Of a stretch of 42,545 bases of DNA, positions 16,027 through 24,168 are shown one piece after another. The stretch's first letter is position 1. Each line of letters begins with the position of its first letter. A program made the position numbers and the translations under genes. Location: positions 1-42,545 of the forward strand of contig NZ_JABEQN010000033.1 of assembly GCF_014174165.1 (NCBI RefSeq), in the 5' to 3' direction. The DNA is from Gluconacetobacter dulcium. Lineage in GTDB: Bacteria; Pseudomonadota; Alphaproteobacteria; Acetobacterales; Acetobacteraceae. A model generated the notes under the pieces. It ran no database searches and was not told the DNA's origin. It was given only the letters and a program-made list of their open reading frames with translations.

Positions 16027-16050
16027 CTTCTTTTTCTGAAGAAAAAGAAG
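16027..16050. terminator. A/T-rich inverted repeat after mbfA
   Basis: CTTCTTTTTCT and AGAAAAAGAAG are exact complements separated by GA, six bases after the mbfA stop. The effective hairpin is a 10-bp stem with a TGAA loop. It is followed by CAAAAAGACTTTT. It may act as an intrinsic terminator, although the stem is weak. The rest of the gap to 16256 holds a second weak repeat (AACGAA/TTCGTT near 16110-16130) and presumably the lolA promoter. Confidence 0.45.
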
Positions 16051-16256
16051 CAAAAAGACTTTTGATCCGTGCAGGGGCGTTGTGTGGCTCCAGTACACGG
16101 TTCCTTAACGAAACAGTTTTTTTCGTTCTCTTTTTAAAGAACATTTCCGTCGGGTCGGCGCCTTGATCTTGCCGGAATGATCGGGCAACGAAGTCGGGCT
16201 GGACCGGTGCCTGCGCGAGGTGTCGGCTGGCGACCTCCTGCGACCGACCGGGTGCC

Positions 16257-16916
16257 ATGACGCGACCGAACCGCCTGCCTTTCCTGCCGACCCGTCTTGC
16301 GACCTGCCTGCTGGGCGGGTTGATGGCCGGGGCCTGTCTGCCTGTGGCCGCGCTGCATGCCCAGACGGCGGCCGCGACGCTCTCGACCGCCGATCGCGGG
16401 TGGGTGCAGCGTATTCAGACCTATCTGGACGGAATTACGACGCTGGAGGCGCAGTTCCAGCAACTGGCGCCGGATGGCAAGCGGGCCACAGGCACCGCTT
16501 GGCTGAACCGGCCGGGGCGGATGCGCTTCGAATATGACAAGCCGAGCCCGTTGTTGCTGGTGGCCAATCATGGTCAGGTCGTCTTCAATGACAGCCAGTT
16601 GGGCCAGACCACGACGCTGCCGCTGGACAAGACGCCGCTGGGGCTGCTGCTGCGCCCCGGCCTGCAACTGTCGGGCGACGTGACCGTTACGGCTTTCACG
16701 CATGCCAACGGGCTGGTGCAGGTTACGCTGGTGCGGACCGCCTCGCCGGGGGACGGGAGCCTGACATTGGTATTCCATGACAATCCATTGTCGCTGCGCT
16801 CGTGGAGTGTGGTGGATGCGCAGGGGCAGGCGACGCAGGTCGATCTGTTCAATGTCCGTCTTGGCGGCGGCCCGATGCCCGATGGGCTGTTCGATACGAA
16901 TATTGGTGACCAGTAA
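16257..16916 (+). CDS. lolA: Outer-membrane lipoprotein carrier protein LolA
   Basis: A 219-residue periplasmic chaperone that shuttles lipoproteins from LolCDE to the outer membrane. The N-terminus has a signal peptide (basic start, hydrophobic LATCLLGGLMAGACLPVAA) with likely cleavage after ALHA at residue 36. LolA features follow: LEAQFQQ, GTAWLNRPGRMRFEYD and the concave-sheet segment PLLLVANHGQVVF. It is convergent with rsmI, whose stop lies 29 bp away. Confidence 0.9.
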   Translation: MTRPNRLPFLPTRLATCLLGGLMAGACLPVAALHAQTAAATLSTADRGWVQRIQTYLDGITTLEAQFQQLAPDGKRATGTAWLNRPGRMRFEYDKPSPLLLVANHGQVVFNDSQLGQTTTLPLDKTPLGLLLRPGLQLSGDVTVTAFTHANGLVQVTLVRTASPGDGSLTLVFHDNPLSLRSWSVVDAQGQATQVDLFNVRLGGGPMPDGLFDTNIGDQ

Positions 16917-16944
16917 GCGGGATGGATCGGCCGGGCATCGGGGG

Positions 16945-18009
16945 CTAGCGATGCGGGCCCTGGGAGCCGGCATCGCGGGCCAGTTCCAGCGCGCGGGCAT
17001 AGACCGTGCGGCGCGGCAGGTTGATCGCGCCGGCGACCAGCGACGCCGCATCCTTGACCGACAGGGTGGCCAGTGCCGCGCGCAGCCGGTCGTCCAGATC
17101 GTCGGCGCCGCCGTCATCCTCGGCGGGCGGCCCCAGCAGGACGGTGATTTCCCCGCGTGCCCGATTGTCGGCGTACCAGGCGGCCAGTGTGGCGACCGGG
17201 CCACGCCGCACTTCCTCGAACCGTTTTGTCAGTTCGCGCGCCACGGCGGCGGGACGGTCGGCGCCGAAAATGTCGGCGAGGTCGGCCAGCATCTCGGCCA
17301 GCCGGTGCGGGGCCTCGTGCCAGATCAGGGTGGCGGACAGGCCGGCCTGCTCGGCGGCGCGCAGTCTGGCCAGCGTTTCGCGCCTTGCCGCCGTGCGCGG
17401 CGGCAGGAAACCCGAGAACATGAACGGATGCGGCGGCAGGCCGGACAGGGTCAGCGCCGTGATCGCGGCGTTGGGGCCGGGGACCGCCGTCAGCGTGATA
17501 TCGGCCGCGATCGCGGCGCGGGCCAGGCGAAAGCCGGGGTCGGAGAGCAGAGGCGTGCCGGCGTCGGAAATGATGGCGATGCGGCGACCGCGTTCCAACT
17601 GGCCGATCAGGGCGGGAATGCGCTGCTGCTCGTTATGGTCGTGCAGGGGCTCGGTGCGGGTGGTGATGCCGCGCGCGGTGAGCAGGCGCGCGCTGGTGCG
17701 GGTGTCCTCGCACAGGATCAGGTCGGCTTGCGCCAGGGTGGCGGCGGCGCGGTCGCTGAAATCGCCGAGATTGCCGATGGGTGTGGAGACGAGAGTCAGC
17801 ACGCCACGGCCGGGATGGCCGGTGGGAGGGGTGTCGTCTTCCTCTTCGGTGTGGGTTTCGAACGGGTCCTCCGTCGGAGGCGTGTCCTCGTGCGTGTCGG
17901 GGGCATGACGGGCGAGGTCGGCTCCGCTATGGGAAGATGGCGCAGGGCTGGAGGACGCGGCTTCATGAGGCGCGTGGAAAGGCAGGGACGAGGAAGATGA
18001 ATCGGTCAT
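16945..18009 (-). CDS. rsmI: 16S rRNA (cytidine(1402)-2'-O)-methyltransferase RsmI
   Basis: A 354-residue tetrapyrrole-methylase-fold enzyme that 2'-O-methylates C1402. Family motifs are VSTPIGNLGDFSDRA (about residues 75-89), LCEDTRTSARLL, IISDAGTPLLSDPG and VPGPNAAITALTLSGLP. The first ~69 residues are low-complexity (Ser, Pro, Asp/Glu, Thr-rich) and not part of the domain. From the ATG at 18009 the reading frame overlaps the divergent lppC start by 13 bp. A GTG at 17802 just before the conserved domain is an alternative start that would leave a normal intergenic promoter region. The rsmI/lppC pairing is common in proteobacteria. Confidence 0.88.
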   Translation of the reverse strand: MTDSSSSSLPFHAPHEAASSSPAPSSHSGADLARHAPDTHEDTPPTEDPFETHTEEEDDTPPTGHPGRGVLTLVSTPIGNLGDFSDRAAATLAQADLILCEDTRTSARLLTARGITTRTEPLHDHNEQQRIPALIGQLERGRRIAIISDAGTPLLSDPGFRLARAAIAADITLTAVPGPNAAITALTLSGLPPHPFMFSGFLPPRTAARRETLARLRAAEQAGLSATLIWHEAPHRLAEMLADLADIFGADRPAAVARELTKRFEEVRRGPVATLAAWYADNRARGEITVLLGPPAEDDGGADDLDDRLRAALATLSVKDAASLVAGAINLPRRTVYARALELARDAGSQGPHR

Positions 18010-19403
18010 TCGCAACCCGGATGCAGAAACAGCCCGTAGAGTCAGCCCGTCATGGCCTGTCTGGCAAGGCCGGACTGCTGCTGGTGGCCTCGTTGGCCGG
18101 TCTGGCCGCCTGCGCCGGCCCCGAGAGCGGCCCGACGACGGTGACCCCGCCGGTTCCGGCGGCAGTGGTGCCGGGGCGGACGGTGGGCGTGCTGCTGCCG
18201 CTGAGTGGCGGGAACGCACGGTTGGGTCAGGCGATGCTGTCGGCGACGCGCATGGCGCTGGGCAGCCCGACGGCGCCGCCGCTGGATATCCGCGACACGG
18301 GTGCCCCCGGTGGCGCCGGGGCGGCGGCGCAGGCGGCCCTTGCGAATGGTGACGGCGTGATCCTCGGGCCGCTGACGGCGGCCGAGACCGGGCAGGCTGC
18401 CGCGGTCTCCACCACGGCGTCGGTGCCCATGCTGGCCTTTACCAGCGATGTGTCGGTCGGTCGGCCTGGGGTTTGGGCGCTGGGGATCGCGCCGGAGCAG
18501 CAGGTCGAGCGGATGGTGATGGCGGCGCAGGCCGAGGGGCGGCAGCATTTTGCCGCCTTCCTGCCCGAGACGGCGCTGGGCCGGGCGATGGGCCGGGCGC
18601 TGACACGGAATTGCGCGGCGCGGGGCCTGGCCGTGCCGCAGATCGTCTATCATGCCGACAGCCCGGCCAGCATCACGCAGGGGCTGAAGACCCTTTCCAA
18701 TTTCGACGTGCGCGCGATGGCGGCGCAGCCTGCCGCCCAGGCCGCGTTGCCGCCTGACGCGGCCGCGGCGGTCGATCCGGTGGGGGGCGCGGTGCAGCAG
18801 GCGCAGCCGGCGCCCGCACCCTCGCGGCTGGGGCCGCCGCCCTTCGATGCGCTGCTGCTGGCCGATACCGGGCTGCAACTGGCGTCGGTGATCGAGGCGC
18901 TGCAATCGTTCCAGGTGATCGGCGTGCCGCCGGTGCCGGGTGCGGTGGCGACGGCCGATGGGGCCGCGCCTGCGGCGGCGCCGGTGAATGCCGGCCTGCC
19001 GCCGGTGCGAATCCTGGGGACGGCGCTGTGGGCGTCATTCGCCGGCAAGCTCGGCCAGTTGCAGGGCGCATGGTACGCGGCGCCCGACCCGACGGCGCGG
19101 CAGCGGTTCGTCCAGCTTTACATGGCGCGCTATCACACCATGCCGACGCCCCTGAGCGATCTGGCTTATGACGCCTCGGCACTGGTTGGGGCGCTGGATC
19201 GCGCGCGGCCGGCGGACAGGCCGAACGGCTACACGGTCGAAGCCCTGACGCGGCCGGATGGATTTTCGGGGGTGGATGGCGTGTTCGGGCTGACACCGGA
19301 TGGTCAGACACGCCGGGATCTGGCGATTTTCCAGATCCAGCCAGCGGGAGGCGGGCGGATTGTCAGTCCCGCGGCGGGCCGTCTGGCGCGGGAACAGAGC
19401 TGA
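17997..19403 (+). CDS. lppC: LppC/LpoA-like penicillin-binding protein activator lipoprotein
   Basis: A 468-residue predicted outer-membrane lipoprotein. A basic N-region and a hydrophobic stretch end in the lipobox LAAC with Cys39. The rest is a periplasmic-binding-protein-like (type I) fold: VGVLLPLSGGNARLGQAML, then ILGPLTAAETGQAAA and VPMLAFTSD. LpoA (YraM) activates PBP1A in gammaproteobacteria; in this family the role is inferred. An Ala/Pro-rich insert (about residues 240-285) interrupts the fold. ATG at 17997 has GAGGAAG directly upstream and is divergent from rsmI, a conserved neighbourhood. Confidence 0.83.
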   Translation: MNRSFATRMQKQPVESARHGLSGKAGLLLVASLAGLAACAGPESGPTTVTPPVPAAVVPGRTVGVLLPLSGGNARLGQAMLSATRMALGSPTAPPLDIRDTGAPGGAGAAAQAALANGDGVILGPLTAAETGQAAAVSTTASVPMLAFTSDVSVGRPGVWALGIAPEQQVERMVMAAQAEGRQHFAAFLPETALGRAMGRALTRNCAARGLAVPQIVYHADSPASITQGLKTLSNFDVRAMAAQPAAQAALPPDAAAAVDPVGGAVQQAQPAPAPSRLGPPPFDALLLADTGLQLASVIEALQSFQVIGVPPVPGAVATADGAAPAAAPVNAGLPPVRILGTALWASFAGKLGQLQGAWYAAPDPTARQRFVQLYMARYHTMPTPLSDLAYDASALVGALDRARPADRPNGYTVEALTRPDGFSGVDGVFGLTPDGQTRRDLAIFQIQPAGGGRIVSPAAGRLAREQS

Positions 19404-19417
19404 CGGGCAGAAAAGCG

Positions 19418-19436
19418 GCGGCGGTCAGGCCGCCGC
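19418..19436. terminator. GC-rich hairpin between convergent genes
   Basis: GCGGCGG-TCAGG-CCGCCGC forms a 7-bp perfect stem. It overlaps the stop codon of the minus-strand gene at 19425. Read on the minus strand it is followed by CTTTTCTG, so it may terminate that gene, and possibly lppC on the other strand. Confidence 0.4.
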
Positions 19437-19781
19437 AGTCGCGCCGCAGGCCAGGACGGGGCGGATTGCGTAGAGCGCCGCTTCGAAGGTCTTGAAGGTG
19501 CCCAGACGGTGGTCGCGCAGATTGTCGACCAGAACCCAGTTCATGCCCTCGGGACGCAACAGATAGGCCGGATCGGCGTTCTCACGTACCCAGACCAGCA
19601 CATGCTCGATCGGGCCGTTGCCGGAGCGGGGGGAAACATCGACGTCGCACAGTCCCATACAGGTTCCGGCGTCGAGCCAGCGCATCAGATATTCCCGATG
19701 GCGGGGCAGGAAATTCGCGCGCAGCGAAACGACGTTGTCGGTGGAGAAAGTGGTCGCCTTCAGGGTCATCGTCGCGGGCAT
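19425..19781 (-). CDS. Small conserved-looking protein of unknown function
   Basis: A 118-residue soluble protein that I do not recognise. It has no signal peptide or membrane segment. It contains a Trp-rich centre (HVLVWVRENADPAYLLRPEG, then NWVLVDNL) and two Cys (TCMGLCDVD). It is convergent with lppC, and its own upstream gap is about 330 bp. A second in-frame ATG lies at 19769. The coding call rests on a clean start, codon-position GC bias like its neighbours and lack of an alternative gene on the other strand. Confidence 0.6.
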   Translation of the reverse strand: MPATMTLKATTFSTDNVVSLRANFLPRHREYLMRWLDAGTCMGLCDVDVSPRSGNGPIEHVLVWVRENADPAYLLRPEGMNWVLVDNLRDHRLGTFKTFEAALYAIRPVLACGATAAA

Positions 19782-20108
19782 CTGTCATGTCCTCGGAGTA
19801 TGGGCGGAACGGGGGAACGCTAGTGCGCGGTGCCGGGCATTGCCAAATTGAATCTGGTGGAAGTCGCCACTCAAAAAGGCAGAAGTTCGGACATGTGGCA
19901 AAAAAGCAATGATTTGTTGCAGGAAAGACCTAATTTTAGGCACGAAATGGTGCATATGATCGTAACGTAATCAGCGAACAGACGCGGGCTTCATTTCTTT
20001 GTCACATTTCTGGCGTGGATTGCCTATGATTGAAGCGATTGTGAGACGAATCTGCCCGCGATCGACCCTGCTTGGAGCGGGGATCGGAATGGGCGCATGG
20101 CCTGTGGG
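19782..20108. other. Intergenic region of about 330 bp
   Basis: Noticeably A/T-richer than its surroundings, especially 19850-20030. It lies upstream of the minus-strand small gene and downstream of the LPS operon, and probably holds the small gene's promoter. A 30-codon frame starting near 20026 has no clear ribosome-binding site and I do not call it. Confidence 0.4.
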
Positions 20109-21032
20109 TCAGGTGTAGGAGGATTTGGGCCAGCGGCGATGCAGCCACAGCCAGGTGCCGGGGCGGGCGCGGACCCAGCGTTCCAGCCGGTCGTTGACGG
20201 CCTGCGTCAGGGCCAGGATGTCGGTCTGCCGGTCGCCGCTGTCGGGCAGGGCGAGCGGGGGTTCGACATGGATGCGCAGGCGGGCCGGGCCAAGTCGCTC
20301 GACATAGCCGGGGATGACCGGGCAGCGATAGCGCAGGGCCATGGCGGCCAGGGCGGGGGCGGTCATGGCCGGGTGGCCGAAGAGCGTCGCCTCGATGCCG
20401 TCATTCATCTTCTGGTCGACCAGCATGCCCAGCCGGCCGCCGCGCGCGATATGGGCCAGCGCGCCGCGCGCGCCGCGCGCGCCCTTGGCGAACATGGGCA
20501 CCGTCTCGCCCATTGCCGCTTCGCGTAGCGCGCGGATCAAGCCGTCGACCAGCGGATTGCCGGCGGCGCGGTAGAACGAGGCGAAGGGCAGCCCGTGGCG
20601 GGCCACGCCGGGCGGCAGCATCTCCCAGTTGCCGATATGGCCGGACATGAAGATCACCGGGCCGCCGCGCGCGACCTGCGCCGCCAGATGTTCGGCCCCG
20701 ACGACATCCCAGCCCGGCCCCGATGTCGGGTTTTCCGGCAGGGCGGCGATATGCGGGAACTCGCCGACCGTGCGGCCCAGATTGTCCCACACCGCGCGGA
20801 TCACCGCCCGGCGGGCGGAGGCGTCCAGTTCCGGCATGGCCAGGCGCAGATTGGCGTCCGCGATGCGCGAGACCGGCAGGCGCGGGCCGATGATGCGGCA
20901 GACGGCGCCGCCGGCGTTCGAGGCACCGACCGGACCCAGGCGGCGCAGCACTGCCAGGGCTGTGCGCGCTGCCAGGGCTTCCAGCCGCATCAGCCGGGTG
21001 ACGGGGCGGGTTTCGTCGCGGGGCGTGCTCAT
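20109..21032 (-). CDS. Lipid A late acyltransferase (LpxL/HtrB family)
   Basis: A 307-residue membrane-associated acyltransferase that adds a secondary acyl chain to lipid A. The catalytic HxxxxE-type motif is HIGNWE (about residues 141-146), followed by FYRAAGNPLVD and LVDQKMNDG, as in HtrB/LpxL proteins. An N-terminal hydrophobic helix is expected to anchor it to the inner membrane. Its ATG overlaps the lpxK stop by 4 bp (ATGA), so it is the last gene of a tightly coupled waaA-lpxK-lpxL operon. Confidence 0.87.
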   Translation of the reverse strand: MSTPRDETRPVTRLMRLEALAARTALAVLRRLGPVGASNAGGAVCRIIGPRLPVSRIADANLRLAMPELDASARRAVIRAVWDNLGRTVGEFPHIAALPENPTSGPGWDVVGAEHLAAQVARGGPVIFMSGHIGNWEMLPPGVARHGLPFASFYRAAGNPLVDGLIRALREAAMGETVPMFAKGARGARGALAHIARGGRLGMLVDQKMNDGIEATLFGHPAMTAPALAAMALRYRCPVIPGYVERLGPARLRIHVEPPLALPDSGDRQTDILALTQAVNDRLERWVRARPGTWLWLHRRWPKSSYT

Positions 21033-22024
21033 GAGGTGCTGTTTTCCGGTCTGCCTGCCAGCCATTGGTCCAGCAGCCGTTCCGGAGTGGCTGGGTCGGA
21101 CCATGCCAGCCCGACGCCGATGCTCAGGACCTGGGCCTGCATGGTTTCGGGCAGGCGCGCGGCATCTTTCGGCGTGGTCAGCAGCGCCGCGCCGTGGGTG
21201 GTGGCCAGGCCCCGCAGGCGATTCAGGTCGCGGGGGGTGTAGGGGTGGTGATCGGCGAAGGGGACGCAGGCCGCCGGTGCGATGCCCTGTTCGCGCAGGC
21301 CGTCGAAGAATTTTTCCGGGCGGCCGATGCCGGCGAAGGCGATGGCGGGGCGGCCGGCCAGCAGGGCTGTTGGGTCCTGCATCGCCAGGCTGGCGTGCAG
21401 GATCGGCAGGTGGCCGGGCAGGTGAGTGAGGGCGCCGGTGTGGTCGTCGCCGATCAGGATCGCGGCTTGGGCGCGGGCGGCGCCGGTCGCGACCGGTTCG
21501 CGCAGGGGGCCGGCGGGGATGACGCGGCCGTTGCCGAAGCCGCTGGCGCCGTCGATGACCAGCAGTTTCATGTCCTGAAAGAGGCTGGGATTCTGGAAAC
21601 CGTCGTCCATGAGCAGGCAGTCCGCGCCTTCGGCGAGCGCGGCCCGGGCGCCGGTCGCGCGGTCGGCCGAGACGTGGGTGGGGGCGAGGGCGGCCAGCAG
21701 GAGGGCTTCGTCGCCCACATCGGTGGCGTCGTGGCGGGTGGGATCGACCCGCAGCAGGTCGGCGCGGCGGCGGCCGTAGCCGCGTGTCAGGATATGGACG
21801 CGCCGGCCGCGCGCGATCAGCCGGGTTGCCAGATCCAGCACCAGTGTCGTCTTGCCCGCGCCGCCGGCGGTGAGGTTGCCGCAGCACAGGACCGGGATCG
21901 GGGCGCGCCAGCCGGGTTGGCGCAGGCGGCGCGCGGTGGCCCGCGCGTAGAGGGCAGCGGCGGGGGTCAGAAGCCGGGCCGGCCAGCCGCCATCCGCCGC
22001 GTACCAGAAACGCGGGGCGCGCAT
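21029..22024 (-). CDS. lpxK: Tetraacyldisaccharide 4'-kinase LpxK
   Basis: A 331-residue P-loop kinase that phosphorylates the lipid A disaccharide at the 4' position on the inner membrane. Motifs are PVLCCGNLTAGGAGKTTLV (Walker A at about residues 49-60), RGYGRR, VGDEALLLA, DCLLMDDGFQNPSL and VIPAGPLREP. The ATG at 22024 shares its A with the waaA stop (TGATG), and its stop overlaps the next ATG, so the three LPS genes are translationally coupled. Confidence 0.92.
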   Translation of the reverse strand: MRAPRFWYAADGGWPARLLTPAAALYARATARRLRQPGWRAPIPVLCCGNLTAGGAGKTTLVLDLATRLIARGRRVHILTRGYGRRRADLLRVDPTRHDATDVGDEALLLAALAPTHVSADRATGARAALAEGADCLLMDDGFQNPSLFQDMKLLVIDGASGFGNGRVIPAGPLREPVATGAARAQAAILIGDDHTGALTHLPGHLPILHASLAMQDPTALLAGRPAIAFAGIGRPEKFFDGLREQGIAPAACVPFADHHPYTPRDLNRLRGLATTHGAALLTTPKDAARLPETMQAQVLSIGVGLAWSDPATPERLLDQWLAGRPENSTS

Positions 22025-23979
22025 CAGCGTGCGTCCATCAGGGCGAGCAGGCGTGTGGCCAGACGGTTGGGAAGGGTGGAATCGGCGTGGGTCGCCGCTG
22101 CGGCCTGTTGCCCGGCCCCGGCGCGGCGGGCGGGGTCGGCCAGCATTGTTTCCACCCATTTGGCGAGGGCGTCGGCATCGGGCACGATCTGTACCGCATT
22201 GCCCAGGCGGGTGAAGGCGTCGAGGAAGTTTTCCGTCTCGGGGCCGGTGGCCAGCGTGGCGCCGAAGCGGGCCGGCTCCAGCGGGTTGTGGCCGCCGCGC
22301 CGGCCGGGGCCGGGCAGGCTGTTGCCGATGAAGACGATCGGCACCGCCTGGTAGAACAGGCCCAGTTCGCCCAGCGTATCGCAGATCCAGAAGGCATCGT
22401 CCGGGCCAGGTTCCTGCCCGGCCGCGCGGCGGGGGGCCTTGTCCAGGCCCTCGGCGATGGCCGGGCCGCGCTCGGGGTGGCGGGGGACGATGACGGTCAG
22501 CAATGTGGGGTAGCGGGTGCGGATCTGCCGGGCGGCCTTGGCGATATCCTCTTCCTCGCCTTCATGCGTGGCGGCGGCCAGCCAGACGGGGCGGTGGGCG
22601 AGGAGCGTGCGGACATGGGCGAGTGCCGCCGGGTCGACCGGCAGGGGGCCGGCGGCGTTCTTGAGGTCGCCCGGCGTGTCGATCCGTTCGGCGCCCAGGG
22701 TCCGGAACCGGGCGGCGTCGCGATCGGAACGGGCAGCGATCCAGGCGAAGCGGCCCAGCATGCGCGCGGCCAGGCCGGGCACGCGGCCCCAGCCGGCCCG
22801 CGCGCGGTCGGACAGGCGCGCGTTCAGCAGGGCCAGCGGGATGCCGTGGCGGTGGCAGGACTCGATCAGGTTGGGCCAGAGTTCGCTTTCGGTCAGGGCG
22901 GCGGCGTTCGGGCGCCAGCGGCGGAGGAAGCGGCCGATCCAGCGGGGGACATCCAGCGGGATGAACTGATGGATTACCCGCGTGCCGCCTTCGATGTCGG
23001 CCAGCCGCTGTTTCAGCAGGGTGGCGGCGGTGACGGTCGCGGTGGTGACCAGCACATGCAGGCTGGCATCCTGGGCCAGCAGGTCCGCGATCACGGGCAG
23101 GATCGACAGGGTTTCGCCCACGCTGGCGGCGTGCAGCCAGACCAGTTTGCCGGGAGGGCGGGGCTGTGTGGTCAGGCCCATGCGCTCGCGCTGGCGGCCG
23201 CGTATTTCCTTGCCACGGGCGAGGCGGCGGTGCAGCAGCAGCGTCAAGGCCGGGGCCAGCAGGGTGGCCAGTCTGGCCCAGAGCCGTTGCGCCGCGCGGG
23301 CCGGGGCGGGGGCCGCGGCGTGCATGGCCGCATCGAGGGCCGTGGCGAGGGTGGCGCGGGCTGTGTCCTGATCCGCACGGGTGACGGTGATCGGCGCGCC
23401 GCAGACGATCCGGCCGCGTCCGAACGGCAGGGGGAGCATCATGCGGTCCCAGCCGCCCAGCCGCCAGTGCGCGCACCAGCCGCCCACCGGCACGATCGGG
23501 GCGCCGGACAGGCGGGCCAGGCCGATCGTGCCCTGTTCGACCTGCCGGCGCGGGCCGCGCGGGCCGTCGGGGGTGATGACGACGGGCTCCCCGCTCCGGA
23601 TCAGGGCCAGTAATTGGCGCAGGGCTGCGGCGCCGCCCTTGTCCTTGCCCTTGCGGTCGGTCGAGCCGGCGATGGTGCCCGCACCCCAAGGGGCGATGAT
23701 GTCGGCGATCAGCCGGCCGTCGCGATTGCGGCTGATCAGGACGTGCGGCCGCATGGCGGGGTTGCGGGTGAGGGACCGGCGGAGCAGGGCCGGGGTGAGG
23801 GCCAGCGTTTCGTGCCAGAAGGCCACCAGCACGGAATGGTCGCCCTGCCCGGTCAGGAGCGGCTCGGCATCCGGGTGGATGTCGAAAGTCCAGCGTGTGG
23901 TGCCGATCGCCAGTCGCAGATAGGACCGCAGCAGCACGATCGCCGCCGGGCGGGCCGTCCAGGAAAGGCGTCGGGTCAT
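22024..23979 (-). CDS. waaA: DUF374 acyltransferase-like / Kdo transferase WaaA fusion
   Basis: A 651-residue fusion of two proteins usually encoded by neighbouring genes. Residues 1-245 are a DUF374 lysophospholipid-acyltransferase-like domain (FWHE at 54-57, STDRKGKDKGG, TPDGPRGP at 137-143). Residues about 255-651 are the GT30 Kdo transferase WaaA: LHAASVGET with the likely general base Glu289, LTESELWPNL, NARLSDRA, GDLKN, and a C-terminal IGNSLPGPGRRGGHNPLEPA. WaaA adds Kdo to lipid IVA at the cytoplasmic face; the DUF374 role is unknown but linked to LPS by context. ATG at 23979 was chosen over an upstream frame extension to 24084 that is basic and Pro-rich. Confidence 0.9.
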   Translation of the reverse strand: MTRRLSWTARPAAIVLLRSYLRLAIGTTRWTFDIHPDAEPLLTGQGDHSVLVAFWHETLALTPALLRRSLTRNPAMRPHVLISRNRDGRLIADIIAPWGAGTIAGSTDRKGKDKGGAAALRQLLALIRSGEPVVITPDGPRGPRRQVEQGTIGLARLSGAPIVPVGGWCAHWRLGGWDRMMLPLPFGRGRIVCGAPITVTRADQDTARATLATALDAAMHAAAPAPARAAQRLWARLATLLAPALTLLLHRRLARGKEIRGRQRERMGLTTQPRPPGKLVWLHAASVGETLSILPVIADLLAQDASLHVLVTTATVTAATLLKQRLADIEGGTRVIHQFIPLDVPRWIGRFLRRWRPNAAALTESELWPNLIESCHRHGIPLALLNARLSDRARAGWGRVPGLAARMLGRFAWIAARSDRDAARFRTLGAERIDTPGDLKNAAGPLPVDPAALAHVRTLLAHRPVWLAAATHEGEEEDIAKAARQIRTRYPTLLTVIVPRHPERGPAIAEGLDKAPRRAAGQEPGPDDAFWICDTLGELGLFYQAVPIVFIGNSLPGPGRRGGHNPLEPARFGATLATGPETENFLDAFTRLGNAVQIVPDADALAKWVETMLADPARRAGAGQQAAAATHADSTLPNRLATRLLALMDAR

Positions 23980-24168
23980 CCGTCTGGCGGTAGCATGGGT
24001 GTGCCGTGGGTGGAAGAGGGGAGACGGGCGGGTGGGCGGGCGACGGCGGAGAGGGTGGGAAGGGTTATGGAGCGGGGTGCGCAAAGGGGCGTGCAGGGTA
24101 TCTGGAGAGGCGCGCGCATGATATGGTGCGCATGGTTCATTTTGGTTCGCGAACGGCGAGCCGGAGAC

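Noticed and set aside
16105-16150. Second terminator-like repeat before lolA
   Set aside because: AACGAA/TTCGTT and GTTC/GAAC pairs are short and imperfect, so they are not called separately.
20026-20118. 30-codon plus-strand frame before the LPS operon end
   Set aside because: No ribosome-binding site, and it runs into the 3' end of the lpxL-type gene on the other strand.
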